From: Phycomyces nitens
Taxonomy: Eukaryota > Mucoromycota > Mucoromycetes > Mucorales > Phycomycetaceae
NCBI GenBank assembly: GCA_022702545.1
Contig: JAHRBC010000001.1
Coordinates: forward strand, 1,116,001-1,180,000
Direction: 5' to 3'
DNA: 64,000 bases
Within the stretch, counting starts at the first letter, position 1, and each line of letters begins with the position of its first letter. A program made the translations under genes and the position numbers. Below the pieces are notes generated by a model, which did not search any database, was not told the origin of the DNA, and saw only the letters and a list, made by a program, of their open reading frames with translations. Below are positions 24,028-34,394 of this stretch, one piece after another.

Positions 24028-24597
24028 ATGTCTTTAGTAAACATTTCTAACAATATTTCCAAGCGAAAGGAGGTCCCAATTAAAGTCAGTGGAATGATTA
24101 TTGGTGCTTTTGAAGCGAGAGAAAAAGTGTCAACCATTTGTGAGCGATATAATGTAGCACGTCGTACTGTATACAATACAATGCAAAGGTACAGAGAGAC
24201 CGGAACTACAGTTACACACAGGCTCAAGGGACCCTCAAGGATATTTGATGAGCGAGATTTGCGTGTTTTGCGCAGAGAGATAGTAAAAAATCGAGCGGCC
24301 AGTTTGGATATGCTGATCAGCATAATGGGCGTGAATCTGGGAAGATACGTCTGCAAAGATACGATGCGTGCTGCTATCAAGAGTCTCCATATGAAGTCTT
24401 GTATAACAGTATACAAGCCGTGGCTTACGGAATATCATCGCAGAAACCGCCTTGCCTTTGCCCAGCATGCCAAACAGGTGAATCAACGCTGGGATCGAGT
24501 GATTTGGAGCGATGAATCAACATTCATGCTGTTTCCAATGTGCAAGAATGTACGAGTCTGGCGTCTTCAATCAGAGAAGTTGTTGTATCCAGCATAA
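24028..24597 (+). pseudogene. Tc1/mariner transposase, N-terminal half only
   Basis: A clean 189-residue ORF from the ATG at 24028. It contains an HTH (SGMIIGAFEAREKVSTICER, then YNVARRTVYNTMQRY), a second HTH region and the first catalytic Asp in VIWSDESTFMLF. It stops soon after RVWRLQSEKLLYPA, where a full-length relative would continue through the second and third acidic residues. No matching C-terminal half is visible in 24598-25755. The absence of stops in the retained half suggests recent truncation. It lies 594 bases from the Fanzor-like start, in the opposite orientation. Confidence 0.75.
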
Positions 24598-25755
24598 TCG
24601 TAGATTGAAACATTAACACAAATTACCAATATTGAAACATATTGAATAACCCACCTACTGGAAGTGGGATACTTTCCAAGTATGTTGTTTGGATGGTCTT
24701 TCTATGAGAAAGCTCTAGGAGTATTTATATGAATAATTCTAGATAATATTTGTAAAGATAATTATAACAATTGGTTCTAGGAGGGGTCTTTACAAGGATA
24801 TAAAATCATGAATACTATTGGTTTGCACGATAATAGCCGGATATGATCTTGATTGGTTAATCAGAATTACCAATTGGATGTTCTTTACAGTTCTTATAAG
24901 AGAAAAGTGTTTTTTTTGTTGATAAATAGTATTGTCGATGAAGCAGTATTTGAGAAATAAAAAAATATATTAACTGGTATTCATAACTCAAAAAGTTAAT
25001 TATACTAAAAACTTCCCCTTTATTTCATAGTATTCAAGTATACATGTATATAAAAGATTATCAATAAGAATATAAACCTTTATGCTTGGCCTTGAGATAT
25101 AGTCGAGAAAGTATTCCAAGAATGTGGCATGGCGAATTTCACCATTGGCTAATTTTTATTAATTGATAATAATTTCAATAGGACAAGAGGTCGTTAAAGA
25201 CTTGTGCTGTAGATTGACAATATTTTTATCAATCTCTGCAAGATCAAAAGTCAATGCTGGATATTTTGGTCAATTTACATTCCCAGACTTTATCTTTGCC
25301 CGAAAATAAAACTAATCTTTTGTAAACCATTTGCAATGGCCCAAGCCATTTTGGATACTTTAACTGCCTAGCTACACTTTATAGCCTATTTTATGTACTG
25401 CCTATTGGAAAACTACATTTTTAAAAACTGTAATAATAATAATAATAATAATATATATGGATATATGGATATATTCTTTGGAATTACATTTGTGCAACCA
25501 TAAATCGCATATTTTCATTTATTGCGTCTACATAGTTTTCGTGATGTCATCTAAACAATCAATTCAAGAAATGTCCTGCATGGTCGGAGTAAGGCTCCAA
25601 ACACTTGTTGGCCGTTGATTTGGCGAGTTGTGAGCGCCGCGTTGGCTTATTTATTTTAGCTCTCCTATCTTTTTTTTAATTATTTTATTTAGTTTAATAA
25701 AGAGGTTCAACCAATTCTTTATCCTTCTCTCTCTTTTTTCATTTTAAACAAGTTA
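24598..25755. other. Intergenic; no supported gene
   Basis: AT-rich, with only short ORFs and a small AAT tract at about 25434-25452. The last about 150 bases, with pyrimidine-rich runs before the ATG at 25756, are the PDI promoter and leader. Confidence 0.5.
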
Positions 25756-27223
25756 ATGGGATTCTTCCGCAACGTATTCGTACTGTTGCTCCTGGTCAAC
25801 GTCACCTTTTTGGGTTACGACCACTTTAATGGAGGCAACATTGCTCTCAACCTTGTCGACAATGCAAAGGGCCTCGATGCAAACAAGGTTCAGCTTCATT
25901 TCCAGACAGCTCTCCATGAAATCAAGTCAACCACCCCTCAGAAACTTGCTGGTCATGTCAACCAGGCATTTGCCCAACTCAAGGAATTCAACTCGCCCCA
26001 AGACGTCCTCACCTACCTTCGCGACAAGACTGCCCCTGTTGCAAAGGCTGTAGTGACCAAAGAAGGTTCTGTTTCTGTCCTGACCCAGGGCAACTTTGAT
26101 TCTGCCATTGATGGATCCAAGCCTGCCTTGGTTGAATTCTATGCCCCCTGGTGTGGTCACTGCAAGACTCTTGCTCCCATCTATGAACAACTCGGTGAGG
26201 CATTTGCCCATGCCCAAGACCAAGTCATTATTGCAAAGGTAGATGCCGATAACCACCGCGAATTGGGATCCAGGTTTGGTGTTCAGGGTTTCCCTACCCT
26301 CAAATGGTTCCCCAAGGGTGTCACCTCTCCTGAGGGTGTTGAAGACTACCGTGGTGGCCGCGACCTTGCTGGTCTGTCTAGCTTTATACGCGACAAGACC
26401 GGCATTCGCCCCAAGATCAAGTCAACCAAGTCCGAGGTCACTGTCCTGACCACCAAGAACTTCCACTCGATTGCCTTGGACCCCAAGAAGAATGTGTTGG
26501 TTGAGTTTTATGCTTCGTGGTGTGGACACTGCAAGACTCTTGCTCCCATTTACGAAAAGGTTGCCACAATCTTTGCCAATGAGCCCAACTGCAGAGTTGC
26601 CAAGATTGATGCCGATGTTGAAAAGGACATTGGTTCCGAGTTTGACATTTCTGGTTTCCCAACCATCAAGTTTTTCCCAGCCGGTGCTACTGAACCCATT
26701 GCTTATGAAGGTCCCCGCACCGAAGCTGGCTTTGTTGATTACCTCAACAAGCATTGTGGAACCCGCCGCACGGTTGGTGGTGGACTTGAGCCCGAGGTAA
26801 GAAATACAATAACTATTAAATATTTGGTATTGATAGTTTCTCTTTTGGTGTGATAGGCCGGTCGTATTGGTGCCCTGGACGCCTTGGCTATCGAGTTTGT
26901 CGGTGCTTCCAAGGACGTTCGCGATCGTGTCTACAAGGAATCTGTTGAATTGGCCAAGGAGTTGAATGACAAGTAAGTAATAAAAAAAGATATTAAAAAG
27001 CAATTGCTGATCAAGAGTCTCTAGGTATGCCACATACTATTCCAAGGTCATGGCCAAGGCTCTCAAGCAGGGCGATGCATTTATCCAGAGCGAAAAGGCG
27101 CGTCTTGAAAAGATTGCAAAGTCCAACACTGTTACCTTGGCTAAACTTGACGACTTTACCATTCGTCAGAACATCCTTGGTGCCTTTGATAAACAGGCCA
27201 AGCCAGTAAAGGATGAGTTGTAA
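25756..27223 (+). CDS. Protein disulfide isomerase, two thioredoxin domains plus ERp29 C-terminal domain (ERp38 type), 3 exons
   Basis: Exons 25756-26796, 26857-26972 and 27025-27223 give 451 aa. The N terminus is a hydrophobic signal or anchor (VFVLLLLVNVTFLGY). Two thioredoxin domains carry the catalytic sites APWCGHCK (Cys133/Cys136) and ASWCGHCK (Cys256/Cys259), which form and reshuffle disulfides in the ER lumen. From about residue 350 a helical ERp29c-like domain follows (LAIEFVGASKDVRDRVYKES). The chain ends in KDEL, an ER retrieval signal. About 95 residues before the first thioredoxin domain have no recognised domain and are longer than usual. Domain family and location are well supported. 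Confidence 0.93.
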
Positions 27224-27620
27224 ACATCCAGCATTACATTTTGCACATTCGTACACATTTCACACGCACTCTAAACAAAAAAGAAGAAGATTGCAATAGC
27301 CTTGCACCATTTCTCATACATTCAACAACAATATAATACCAAAAAAAAGAAAAAGATACTTGTTTGGTTTTCTTTAAAGAAAGAAGAAACACATACACAC
27401 AGATATATATATATACCAACTTTGCTTCATCGTTTATTTCTGTGATATTCAGAGCGACTAAATAATGATGATAATAATAATAATAACAGCGGTATAGATT
27501 TAAATATATATATAAAAAAATATGTTATTATTATTATTATTAATCATTATCACACACATAGATGCGAGAGTGCTTTGCGCGATGTACATTTTTTTAAGAA
27601 ATAGAATTAAAAAAAAAAGA

Positions 27621-28231
27621 TTAGGCATAGTTGAGACGGAAGATGTCGTTGAACACCCAGTAGGATCCGCCCTCGGGAATCAAGTGGAAGGTCTGGCTGA
27701 ACATCTGAGGGTTCTGTTCCTCATCAATCTACACACAGCACAAAGATATGCTCAATATCTCCTATATATATATATACATCTAATATGTAATCCAATCATA
27801 CCAGCAACAAACCAGTCACGGCGACCAAGATTGAGCCACGTTCGAAATCGGCAGGCTGGGCATCGATGGTGCTGATACGGTGACCAACCTTTTGGAAGGG
27901 AAGGCCCTGTATTTTTTTAACAAGGTGTCAGATTTGGCAATATTTGTCGAGTATGATACTTACGGCCAACTTTTCAATGATGCCAGCAGCACCAACAGTC
28001 TGCTGTCCCTCAAAGGAGAGCATAGAGCTTTCTCTCTACAAGAGATAAAGATAGATGCGTGTAAATATGACGAATAGGTTATATTAGAAAAAGAAAAAGG
28101 GAGGGAGGGAGGAGGGGAGGGGAGAGGGGAAGGGCATTTACGTAGAGAGGGGTAAGGTCCTGTCTGTTCTGGTCAAAGGTCTTGTAGTAGAACTCGACAA
28201 ATGCCTTGGAGACAGTGTTGAAATCAGCCAT
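27621..28231 (-). CDS. NTF2: Nuclear transport factor 2, 4 exons
   Basis: Exons 28231-28142, 28035-27964, 27906-27802 and 27728-27621 join in phase 0 to 124 aa, the family length. It begins [20 protein letters not shown] and ends [17 protein letters not shown], matching the NTF2 cone fold. Conserved stretches between include [26 protein letters not shown] and [13 protein letters not shown]2 carries Ran-GDP into the nucleus through nuclear pores. The first intron holds a GGGA-rich purine tract at about 28097-28134. The gene converges with the PDI gene. None of the exons exceeds 108 bases, so ORF finding alone misses it. Confidence 0.93.
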
Positions 28232-28989
28232 GATGATGAAGAGTGGAAAAAAAGTAAAGAGGAGTAAAAAAAAAAAGAAAAAAAAAGAAAAAAGGAAATA
28301 TAAAAATATGTGCCAGTCACGAAAAAATAGAAGGCATTCACCCTTTTACAAATATGTCGATATATATAAATAAAGGTGGCTATGTGTAACATTTATAAAA
28401 TATATATATATATATATATAGCAGCGATTGGTATTATAAAGAGAATTATAAACTGTATTTAATCACTCTCTTATTTTTTTGTACGCGTTTATTCCAGTAG
28501 AATAGAAAATAGCAGTAGATTGAGCAATTGGACGTCTTTATAGACTCTTTATATATATATATTGCTTTTGTACCATAAATGACTAGAGCCAATAATAGAT
28601 GAGCCCAATGCGCAGTATCATAATCAGTGTCCTGAACGAGAAAACCTATTTTGAATACCAATAGAAAACATTTGGTTGATGATTGACTCGAGTTTTTCAA
28701 GCCTTGGTATAAATATAGATGGTTCATACACACATGTATATAGAAAGAAAAAGAGGGGATATTGCTTTTAGATGTGTATTTTTATTTAAATATCTAATTT
28801 TTTTTGGATCCTTGAAAATTCTTGCTGATACTCTTCCAAGTCTTTCATTCCATTCCTTCATCATCATCATTGTCATCATTGTCATTGTCATCATCTTTTA
28901 AACTTGTTCCCAACCCTTTCCTTCCCATCAAACATAGAGTCACAATTACATATACATATATACATATAAAATATATCTTTAACTGGCTT
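28232..28989. other. Intergenic between NTF2 and the Whi5-like gene
   Basis: A TA tract lies at 28399-28420. No ORF has support. The region contains two divergent promoters. Confidence 0.5.
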
Positions 28990-29426
28990 ATGAATTCATT
29001 TGCTCGCCAGCCTTCCATCGATACATTAGAGGCAAGCAAAGCGAACAAGAGTTATATATTGGTTAATTAATAGACCAACAAATATTGATCCAATGATAGT
29101 TACTCCACAGACTAAAGACACGTCTCGAACTGGCTAAATATAAGCAACAACATGGCTATGAAAATGACGACCTATGTACTCTTGAGAGCAGATTTGTAAG
29201 CCGACAGAAGCGGTCTGTGCTAGTCAAACCGTGTCGTCGATTCTACCCCACACCAATACGCGTACCTTTGAAACGGCCAAGATCCCGCCTGTATGGCATA
29301 TTGCCACCAACCCAAATACAATGCCCTCTGTCTGCCAAAAGATCAAGTCCAGGATTATCTGTTGAGCAGAATGCAGCCCATGTACTAGTCTTGTTACATC
29401 ACAAGAGCTCATTTGTACAACAATGA
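28990..29426 (+). CDS. Small Whi5/Nrm1-like protein, 2 exons (tentative)
   Basis: The second exon (29100-29426) is an uninterrupted 108-codon frame with protein-like composition: LLHRLKTRLELAKYKQQHGY near its start, then a Pro/Arg-rich middle and a C-terminal helix (VEQNAAHVLVLLHH). The first helix resembles the short conserved motif of Whi5/Nrm1 cell-cycle transcription repressors. A first exon of 14 codons (28990-29031, MNSFARQPSIDTLE) joins in phase only if the intron 29032-29099 uses a GC donor (GAG then GCAAGC). The GT donor nearby would give a stop. Total 122 aa. The exon is likely real; family and first exon are tentative. Confidence 0.45.
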
Positions 29427-29536
29427 CATTATATATATACATATATATATATATGCGTGTATGTATACATGTATTCACAAGGTGTCATTCTACTCTACAA
29501 GCTTAAATAACAGCAAAATGTACATGTCTTTCAGTA

Positions 29537-29567
<31 letters not shown>

Positions 29568-29769
29568 TGAATGCGCTTAAAACAAGGTCGTACGACCGGA
29601 CAAGTGGTCAAACTTGTCAATATATCGCCTAGATAAAAATATTTTGACCAAAGAGGGGGGGGTATTTTATATATATATATATATTTTTGAATACAGCATA
29701 ACCTTGATCCCCAGTACATAAGCTTGCAATTATTGTTATTTTTATTTCGATCCCTTTTTGTTCTCAAAT
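29427..29769. other. Intergenic with TA and GT microsatellites
   Basis: (TA)n-like sequence lies at 29430-29455, about 13 GT units at 29536-29561, and a second TA run at about 29669-29683. No gene is supported. Confidence 0.6.
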
Positions 29770-30766
29770 ATGAATTCTGCTGGATCAGGCACCGTCCTAG
29801 GCTTCACCAACCCACTGACAGTCAGTGAGACAAGCCTGTTTTCCTTTAATCCTCTAGTCTATCTCTATTTCATGCTCTCATTTCTATTGGTACCCTATCC
29901 AATCTACCGTCTGATTGCTGCTCACTACAAATGGGAAACAAACTACAAATCGACGGCCAGGCATTGGAGCGATTTGATCAACGGCCTATCCTATGGCACT
30001 CTGTTATTTGTGTTTGGCAACTATTCAAAGGCCTACAGTTGGGTGACCGTAGTTGCCTTTTACCCAGCATTGCTTGGCTATGCTCTCATTGCCGAGCTAT
30101 CGTTCACAAAGACCTCGCTGCCAAACATAAAGAGCTGGCCATTTGGCATGTGGGCCGTATTTATAACGGCTGTTTTGTAAGTAAACTGCTTGTGTACGGC
30201 CACTGATGTGGATTTATAGGATTATCTTGGCATTTGCTGCCTTTCATATTTATTATGCAGCCACCTTGGAGACTCCTTTTGTGGCTTATTATGTCTGCTC
30301 ACTGTTGATTCCCTTGTTTCTATTTGTCGTGGGGTTAATGATGATCAAGGAAAACAACCAGAACTGGATCCGTACTCGATTGCTCCGAACCAAGTCTGCC
30401 CCAAAGACTGGAGAGGGGGACCAAGAAGCCCAAGAAGCACAAGAGGTCCAAGAAGTTAATCCAAACAGGCGAGTTGGCCTGCATCTGCATCACTGGCAGA
30501 TATTCTACATGCTTGCGTATTTTACAAGGTAAATAATAATAGTAATAAATAAATAAATTATTATTTTATATGATGATAATTTAGTCTTTGGTTCCGCTTA
30601 GGTTCACACATCCGGTCTCACAAGTCGGAGCAGGCATCGTTTTGGCGTGTTACATGGAAGGCGTTTGTGCATGTAGGTGTATTGTTGTTATTTTATAATG
30701 TTTTGTTGCTCATTATAACCACTTTATTTTTCAGATGGTTATGACGGCTTAATAAACGATGAGTAA
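29770..30766 (+). CDS. Polytopic membrane protein with HLHHW motif, unrecognised, 4 exons
   Basis: Exons 29770-30176, 30220-30528, 30602-30672 and 30735-30766 give 272 aa. At least six hydrophobic segments are visible (for example VYLYFMLSFLLVPYPIY, VVAFYPALLGYALIAELS, IILAFAAFHIYYAATL, SLLIPLFLFVVGLMMI). A charged loop near residue 210 contains repeated QEAQE/VQEV units. The C-terminal third carries a striking LHLHHWQIFY followed by FTRFTHPVSQVGAGIVLACY and AYGYDG, which look conserved and could bind a metal or haem through clustered His. It is probably an endomembrane or plasma-membrane protein. I do not recognise the family. Confidence 0.75.
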
Positions 30767-30901
30767 GGGGATGCTAGATGATACATATAATACTCCTTTT
30801 TTTTTCTTCATTTCATTTCATAATCAAATATCCATTTATTTCTTGTAATAAGCATAATATTTAATATTTAATATATATAAAGAAAAATCCCATATTTTTT
30901 C

Positions 30902-32173
30902 TTAATGAGCGCCCTGTAGCCAGGCAGAAGACATGACCTTGGTAATCGAGTAGCGATTGCTGGGATCAACACACAACATACCCTCCAACAACTCCCTTTG
31001 ATCCGGTGAGACGTTGTTTGGGATTTCAAATTGTCCCAAGAGGATCTTTTGCTGCAGTCTAGGCTCATAATCATCATCAAACGGAAGACGTCTGGTGATC
31101 ATGACATACAGAACCACACCCAAGGACCATATATCTGTTTTAGGGCACGTCAAGGGAGTACGTGATTGGATCTGTTCAGGAGATGCATAGGGGAGAGACC
31201 CGCCGGCTGATTGCTCAAGTGCATCAGAATGATCGAGAAGAGTGGGGGTCTGGTACACAGACAGACCAAAGTCGCACAGCTTGACCGACCCATTATTGTC
31301 CAACAAGACATTCTCTGGCTTAATGTCCTTGTGGCATACCTTGACCTCTTGGTGCAGATAGCGAACTGCCTCACAGAGCTCTCCAAACCACTTGCGCAAC
31401 TTGTCGTTAGATGGCTGGGGCTCATTGGTCAGATAGTTTAGCAGAGTGCCTTCACTGCAATAATCGCACACCACATAGGTTGCAGTGTCTGTCTCGAGGA
31501 TCTTTTGGATTGACACCAGATTTGGGTGGGCGATTGATTGCCAGATGGACAATTCGCGTTCAAGCCCAAATTGCTCATCCGGGCGTTGGATGACCTTGAT
31601 TGCCACACGGCGACCATCAGAGATACAGAACCCTTGGCGAACAGTGGAGAATGCACCATAGCCAATGACCTTGTTGAGCATGTAATCATCAATCTCATCG
31701 CCTTCTTCTTCCTGTCTGGGGGCTTCGATTGGACTGGGAAGCAGGCCGGCTAAGAAAGAGGCTGCGGGTGATTTGAGATGATTCCAGGATTTGTTGGACA
31801 GCGCACTGTTTGGAGAAGTAGTGGTGCGGCGGGTAAGATGGCATCTTGAACGGAGAGAGTCATTATTATTGTGTGGAATGGAGATTGGAGTGTTTTCAAG
31901 GGGGGATAATGATAGTCTGCCTGGGGAGAGGGAACAAGTGGATGAGGATGGGGAAGGAGAGAGAGGGGGGAGAGATGGGCGTCTGGAGGGGACATGACGG
32001 ATTGGATTTTGGTAATTGAAGTCCTGTGCAAAGGGAATATCGAGTGAACTGGTATCGATATGTAGCTTTTTCTTGGTGGACGGGTCAAAAGCCTTTCCAG
32101 CTAGGCTGGATGATGGATAGTTGGAATTAAGACTGGATTTCTGATCTTTGGATTTACTTGAGATGCTGTACAT
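30902..32173 (-). CDS. CAMK-like Ser/Thr protein kinase with disordered N terminus
   Basis: Intronless, 423 aa. Residues 1-160 are Ser/Pro-rich and probably regulatory. The kinase domain runs from about 163 to the end: glycine loop GYGAFS (171-176), VAIK with Lys193, catalytic loop CHKDIKPENVLL (Asp283), DFG at 301-303, ASPEQ activation end and DIWSLGVVLYVMITRRLPF. It ends shortly after subdomain XI, so nothing follows the kinase fold. The catalytic loop reads HKD rather than HRD, which suggests altered activation-loop control, while all catalytic residues are kept. It resembles fungal CAMKL-type kinases of the SNF1-related branch; the exact orthologue is not clear. It is convergent with the membrane-protein gene. 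Confidence 0.88.
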   Translation of the reverse strand: MYSISSKSKDQKSSLNSNYPSSSLAGKAFDPSTKKKLHIDTSSLDIPFAQDFNYQNPIRHVPSRRPSLPPLSPSPSSSTCSLSPGRLSLSPLENTPISIPHNNNDSLRSRCHLTRRTTTSPNSALSNKSWNHLKSPAASFLAGLLPSPIEAPRQEEEGDEIDDYMLNKVIGYGAFSTVRQGFCISDGRRVAIKVIQRPDEQFGLERELSIWQSIAHPNLVSIQKILETDTATYVVCDYCSEGTLLNYLTNEPQPSNDKLRKWFGELCEAVRYLHQEVKVCHKDIKPENVLLDNNGSVKLCDFGLSVYQTPTLLDHSDALEQSAGGSLPYASPEQIQSRTPLTCPKTDIWSLGVVLYVMITRRLPFDDDYEPRLQQKILLGQFEIPNNVSPDQRELLEGMLCVDPSNRYSITKVMSSAWLQGAH

Positions 32174-32735
32174 TCGATTTAAAGTGGGGGGACTGTTTGT
32201 TTTAATTTATAAATATAAATATAATATATAAATATTTTTTTTTATATATAATCTTTATTAGAACTATGTATATATGTGTATATATATTTGAATCAAATAA
32301 TAACAAGGGATAGTTTCTTGTAAAGATGGACAAGAAAGAAAGAGAAAGAAAGAGAGAGAGAGAAAGAGAGAGAGAAAGGAGGGCAGATAAGGTAGACCAA
32401 GCGAGATAAGAAGTAGTCTTTATCCAATCACACGCCATGATCGTCTTATCTACATCATTTCCTCAACTACCTTAGCTCTGTACTCTTATCCAACCAATCA
32501 TTGCAACATCATATACATACATATTAAACGAGGGGCATTTCCAAATCATAAAGGTTGCATATCATGTAATTCTGTAATTCTGGTATTTTGTAATTCTATT
32601 TATAGAATACTTTTTTTTTTATTATAGTTGTTGGAACCAATCAATTGGTTGTGACTAGCTTTATACCAATATCAAGTGGTTGTTCCAAAAAAAGAAAAGA
32701 GGAAAAAGATCAAGTCAAGGCTATATTGAAAATGC

Positions 32736-32770
<35 letters not shown>

Positions 32771-32853
32771 TACATGTGTGTTCTCTTGGAAAATGCATTT
32801 TTATTTAAAAGTTTAAAACTATATATTTTATTTATTTATTTATATGATAAATG
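32174..32853. other. Intergenic with AG-rich and ATT microsatellites
   Basis: An AGAGAA-type tract lies at about 32335-32378 in the leader region of the kinase. About eleven ATT units lie at 32738-32770. No gene is supported here. Confidence 0.6.
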
Positions 32854-33281
32854 TTAGCAGCACTCTTGGATACCAAAGCATAGGCAAAGAGCAGCCAAAC
32901 TATATATATGTATGCACATATAAAAAAAGATGTATAAGAGGCACACTTCATCTCTAGAATCGTATATTTACCATCCTAGGCAACATGCGTCATTGCCTTT
33001 CTTTGGGCGAGAATGGACCAAGACAGATTGAGGTGGTGGGGTAGGTTGGTAGTAGTAGACTAGCACAGGACACAGGATAAGTGGGAATACACGACTAATT
33101 AAATAACTATATTTATACCATCAGGTTGTTGAGATGGGTGGATGGCATATTGGCTCAGATGATGAGCACGGTAGGCTGGAGGTGGTGGAGATTGATCTGT
33201 CATTTCGTAGTAAGGATCGGTAGGGTAGACTGGAGGAGGTACAGGAGCGGACGCATGGAAAGCTCTCTTGTCAACACTCAT
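32854..33281 (-). CDS. CYSTM-type cysteine-rich membrane miniprotein, 3 exons
   Basis: Exons 33281-33119, 33059-32972 and 32899-32854 give 98 aa. The N-terminal two thirds is Pro/Tyr/Gln-rich (APVPPPVYPTDPYYEMTDQ, PPPPAYRAHH, VYYYQPTPPPQ). The C terminus is PKKGNDACCLG followed by CLAALCLCFGIQECC, matching the CYSTM module (KGN-CC-G-CLAALCLC pattern), a tail-anchored segment with clustered cysteines. CYSTM proteins are small stress-tolerance or plasma-membrane proteins in fungi and plants. The third exon is only 46 bases and contains most of the module, which is why the ORF seen in one frame (ending NIVI) looks like an orphan. Phases 1 and 2 agree at the two junctions. The ATG at 33281 is the only one upstream of the Pro-rich part. 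Confidence 0.8.
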
Positions 33282-33686
33282 CGTTCTAAAGAGTCCATTC
33301 AATAGTTTTTTTATAAAAAAAAACTATGTAATGAATATATATATTTATTTATATAAAAATAAAATAAAATAAAAAATAACTGAATAAATCAGGCTAGTAA
33401 AGGCGAGGGCGGTTGGGGGGGTCTGTGAGTGTACGTGTACTGGTGGGGGGGCAGTTGTATAGGGAGGGGAGGGAAAAAAAAAAAAGAGAATATTGAAAAA
33501 TTAAAATTGCAGGCGATCATCGGACTGGTGCCCCCCCAAACCTCCGGACAGTCGGAGTATGGTGAATGTCGAACCGGAGATCATCCCGGCCAATGGAAGC
33601 CATTACAATCCGCCGGACCACTTTACTTTGGTTGTCTTGGGCTGCCCCTGTAACCATCCTCCTCTTCCCTTACCAAGTAGTTCATT

Positions 33687-34394
33687 ATGGCTGGTCAATC
33701 GTCTCGGTAAGCATCCATCGATCGTTGGTTCCAAGAGCACACATCTTGGTGCAATGTATTATTGGCATTTGCCAATTTTCTATCCATCGAATCCTATATC
33801 ATCCTTATCCAAATATGATTACTTGCTAATATAATTGATTTTTACAAATATAATATAAATATTATATATATATATATATAAATATATTCATATATTTATT
33901 AATATTCATATATTGGACAACTTCCGCTACCACTCTACTCTACCCAATATTCACATCCCAATGTGCCCGACTACTTTATCGATTACCATTACTATCATTT
34001 GATAATAATATACAACAGTCTGTACAGCAAGGGTCGCGTCCTCGGCTACGAACGTGCAAAGCGCGCCCAGAACCCCAACACCTCTTTGATCCAGGTCGAA
34101 GGTGTCCAGACCACCAAGGACGCTCAGTTCTACCTCGGCAAGCGTATTGCCTACGTTTACCGTGCCCAGCGTGAGGTCAACGGTTCCAAGGTCCGTGTGA
34201 TCTGGGGTCGCGTTGCCCGCACCCACGGTTCCAACGGTGTTGTCAAGGCCCGTTTCCGCAAGAACTTGCCCCCCAAGGTGTTTGGTGCTAGTGTCCGCAT
34301 CGTAAGTTTATCATGGGTGTATATATATAAAAAAAGGTTAGATGCTAATCTGTGTCTTGACATTCAATAGATGCTTTACCCCTCCAACATCTAA
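33687..34394 (+). CDS. RPL33: 60S ribosomal protein eL33 (L35Ae family), 3 exons
   Basis: Exon 1 (33687-33706) codes only MAGQSS and two bases of Arg. Exon 2 (34019-34301) holds [18 protein letters not shown] through [20 protein letters not shown] and FGASVRI, and exon 3 (34371-34394) ends MLYPSNI. The total of 108 aa fits the family. The protein lies on the large ribosomal subunit. The first intron is long for this genome (312 bp), a common trait of ribosomal protein genes, and contains TA repeats. The gene is divergent from the CYSTM gene with 405 bp between starts. A G-rich tract near 33410-33480 lies in the shared promoter. Confidence 0.95.

Noticed and set aside
15177..28231. Importin alpha and NTF2 as a nuclear-transport cluster
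   Set aside because: They lie more than 10 kb apart with unrelated genes and a mobile island between them.
33559..33834. Open frame starting MVNVEPEIIPANGSHYNPP and a shifted hydrophobic frame, looking like a small membrane protein with a frameshift
   Set aside because: The ATG and donor inside it (33687-33706) join in phase to eL33, so this is most simply the eL33 leader; the apparent frameshift disappears as an explanation.
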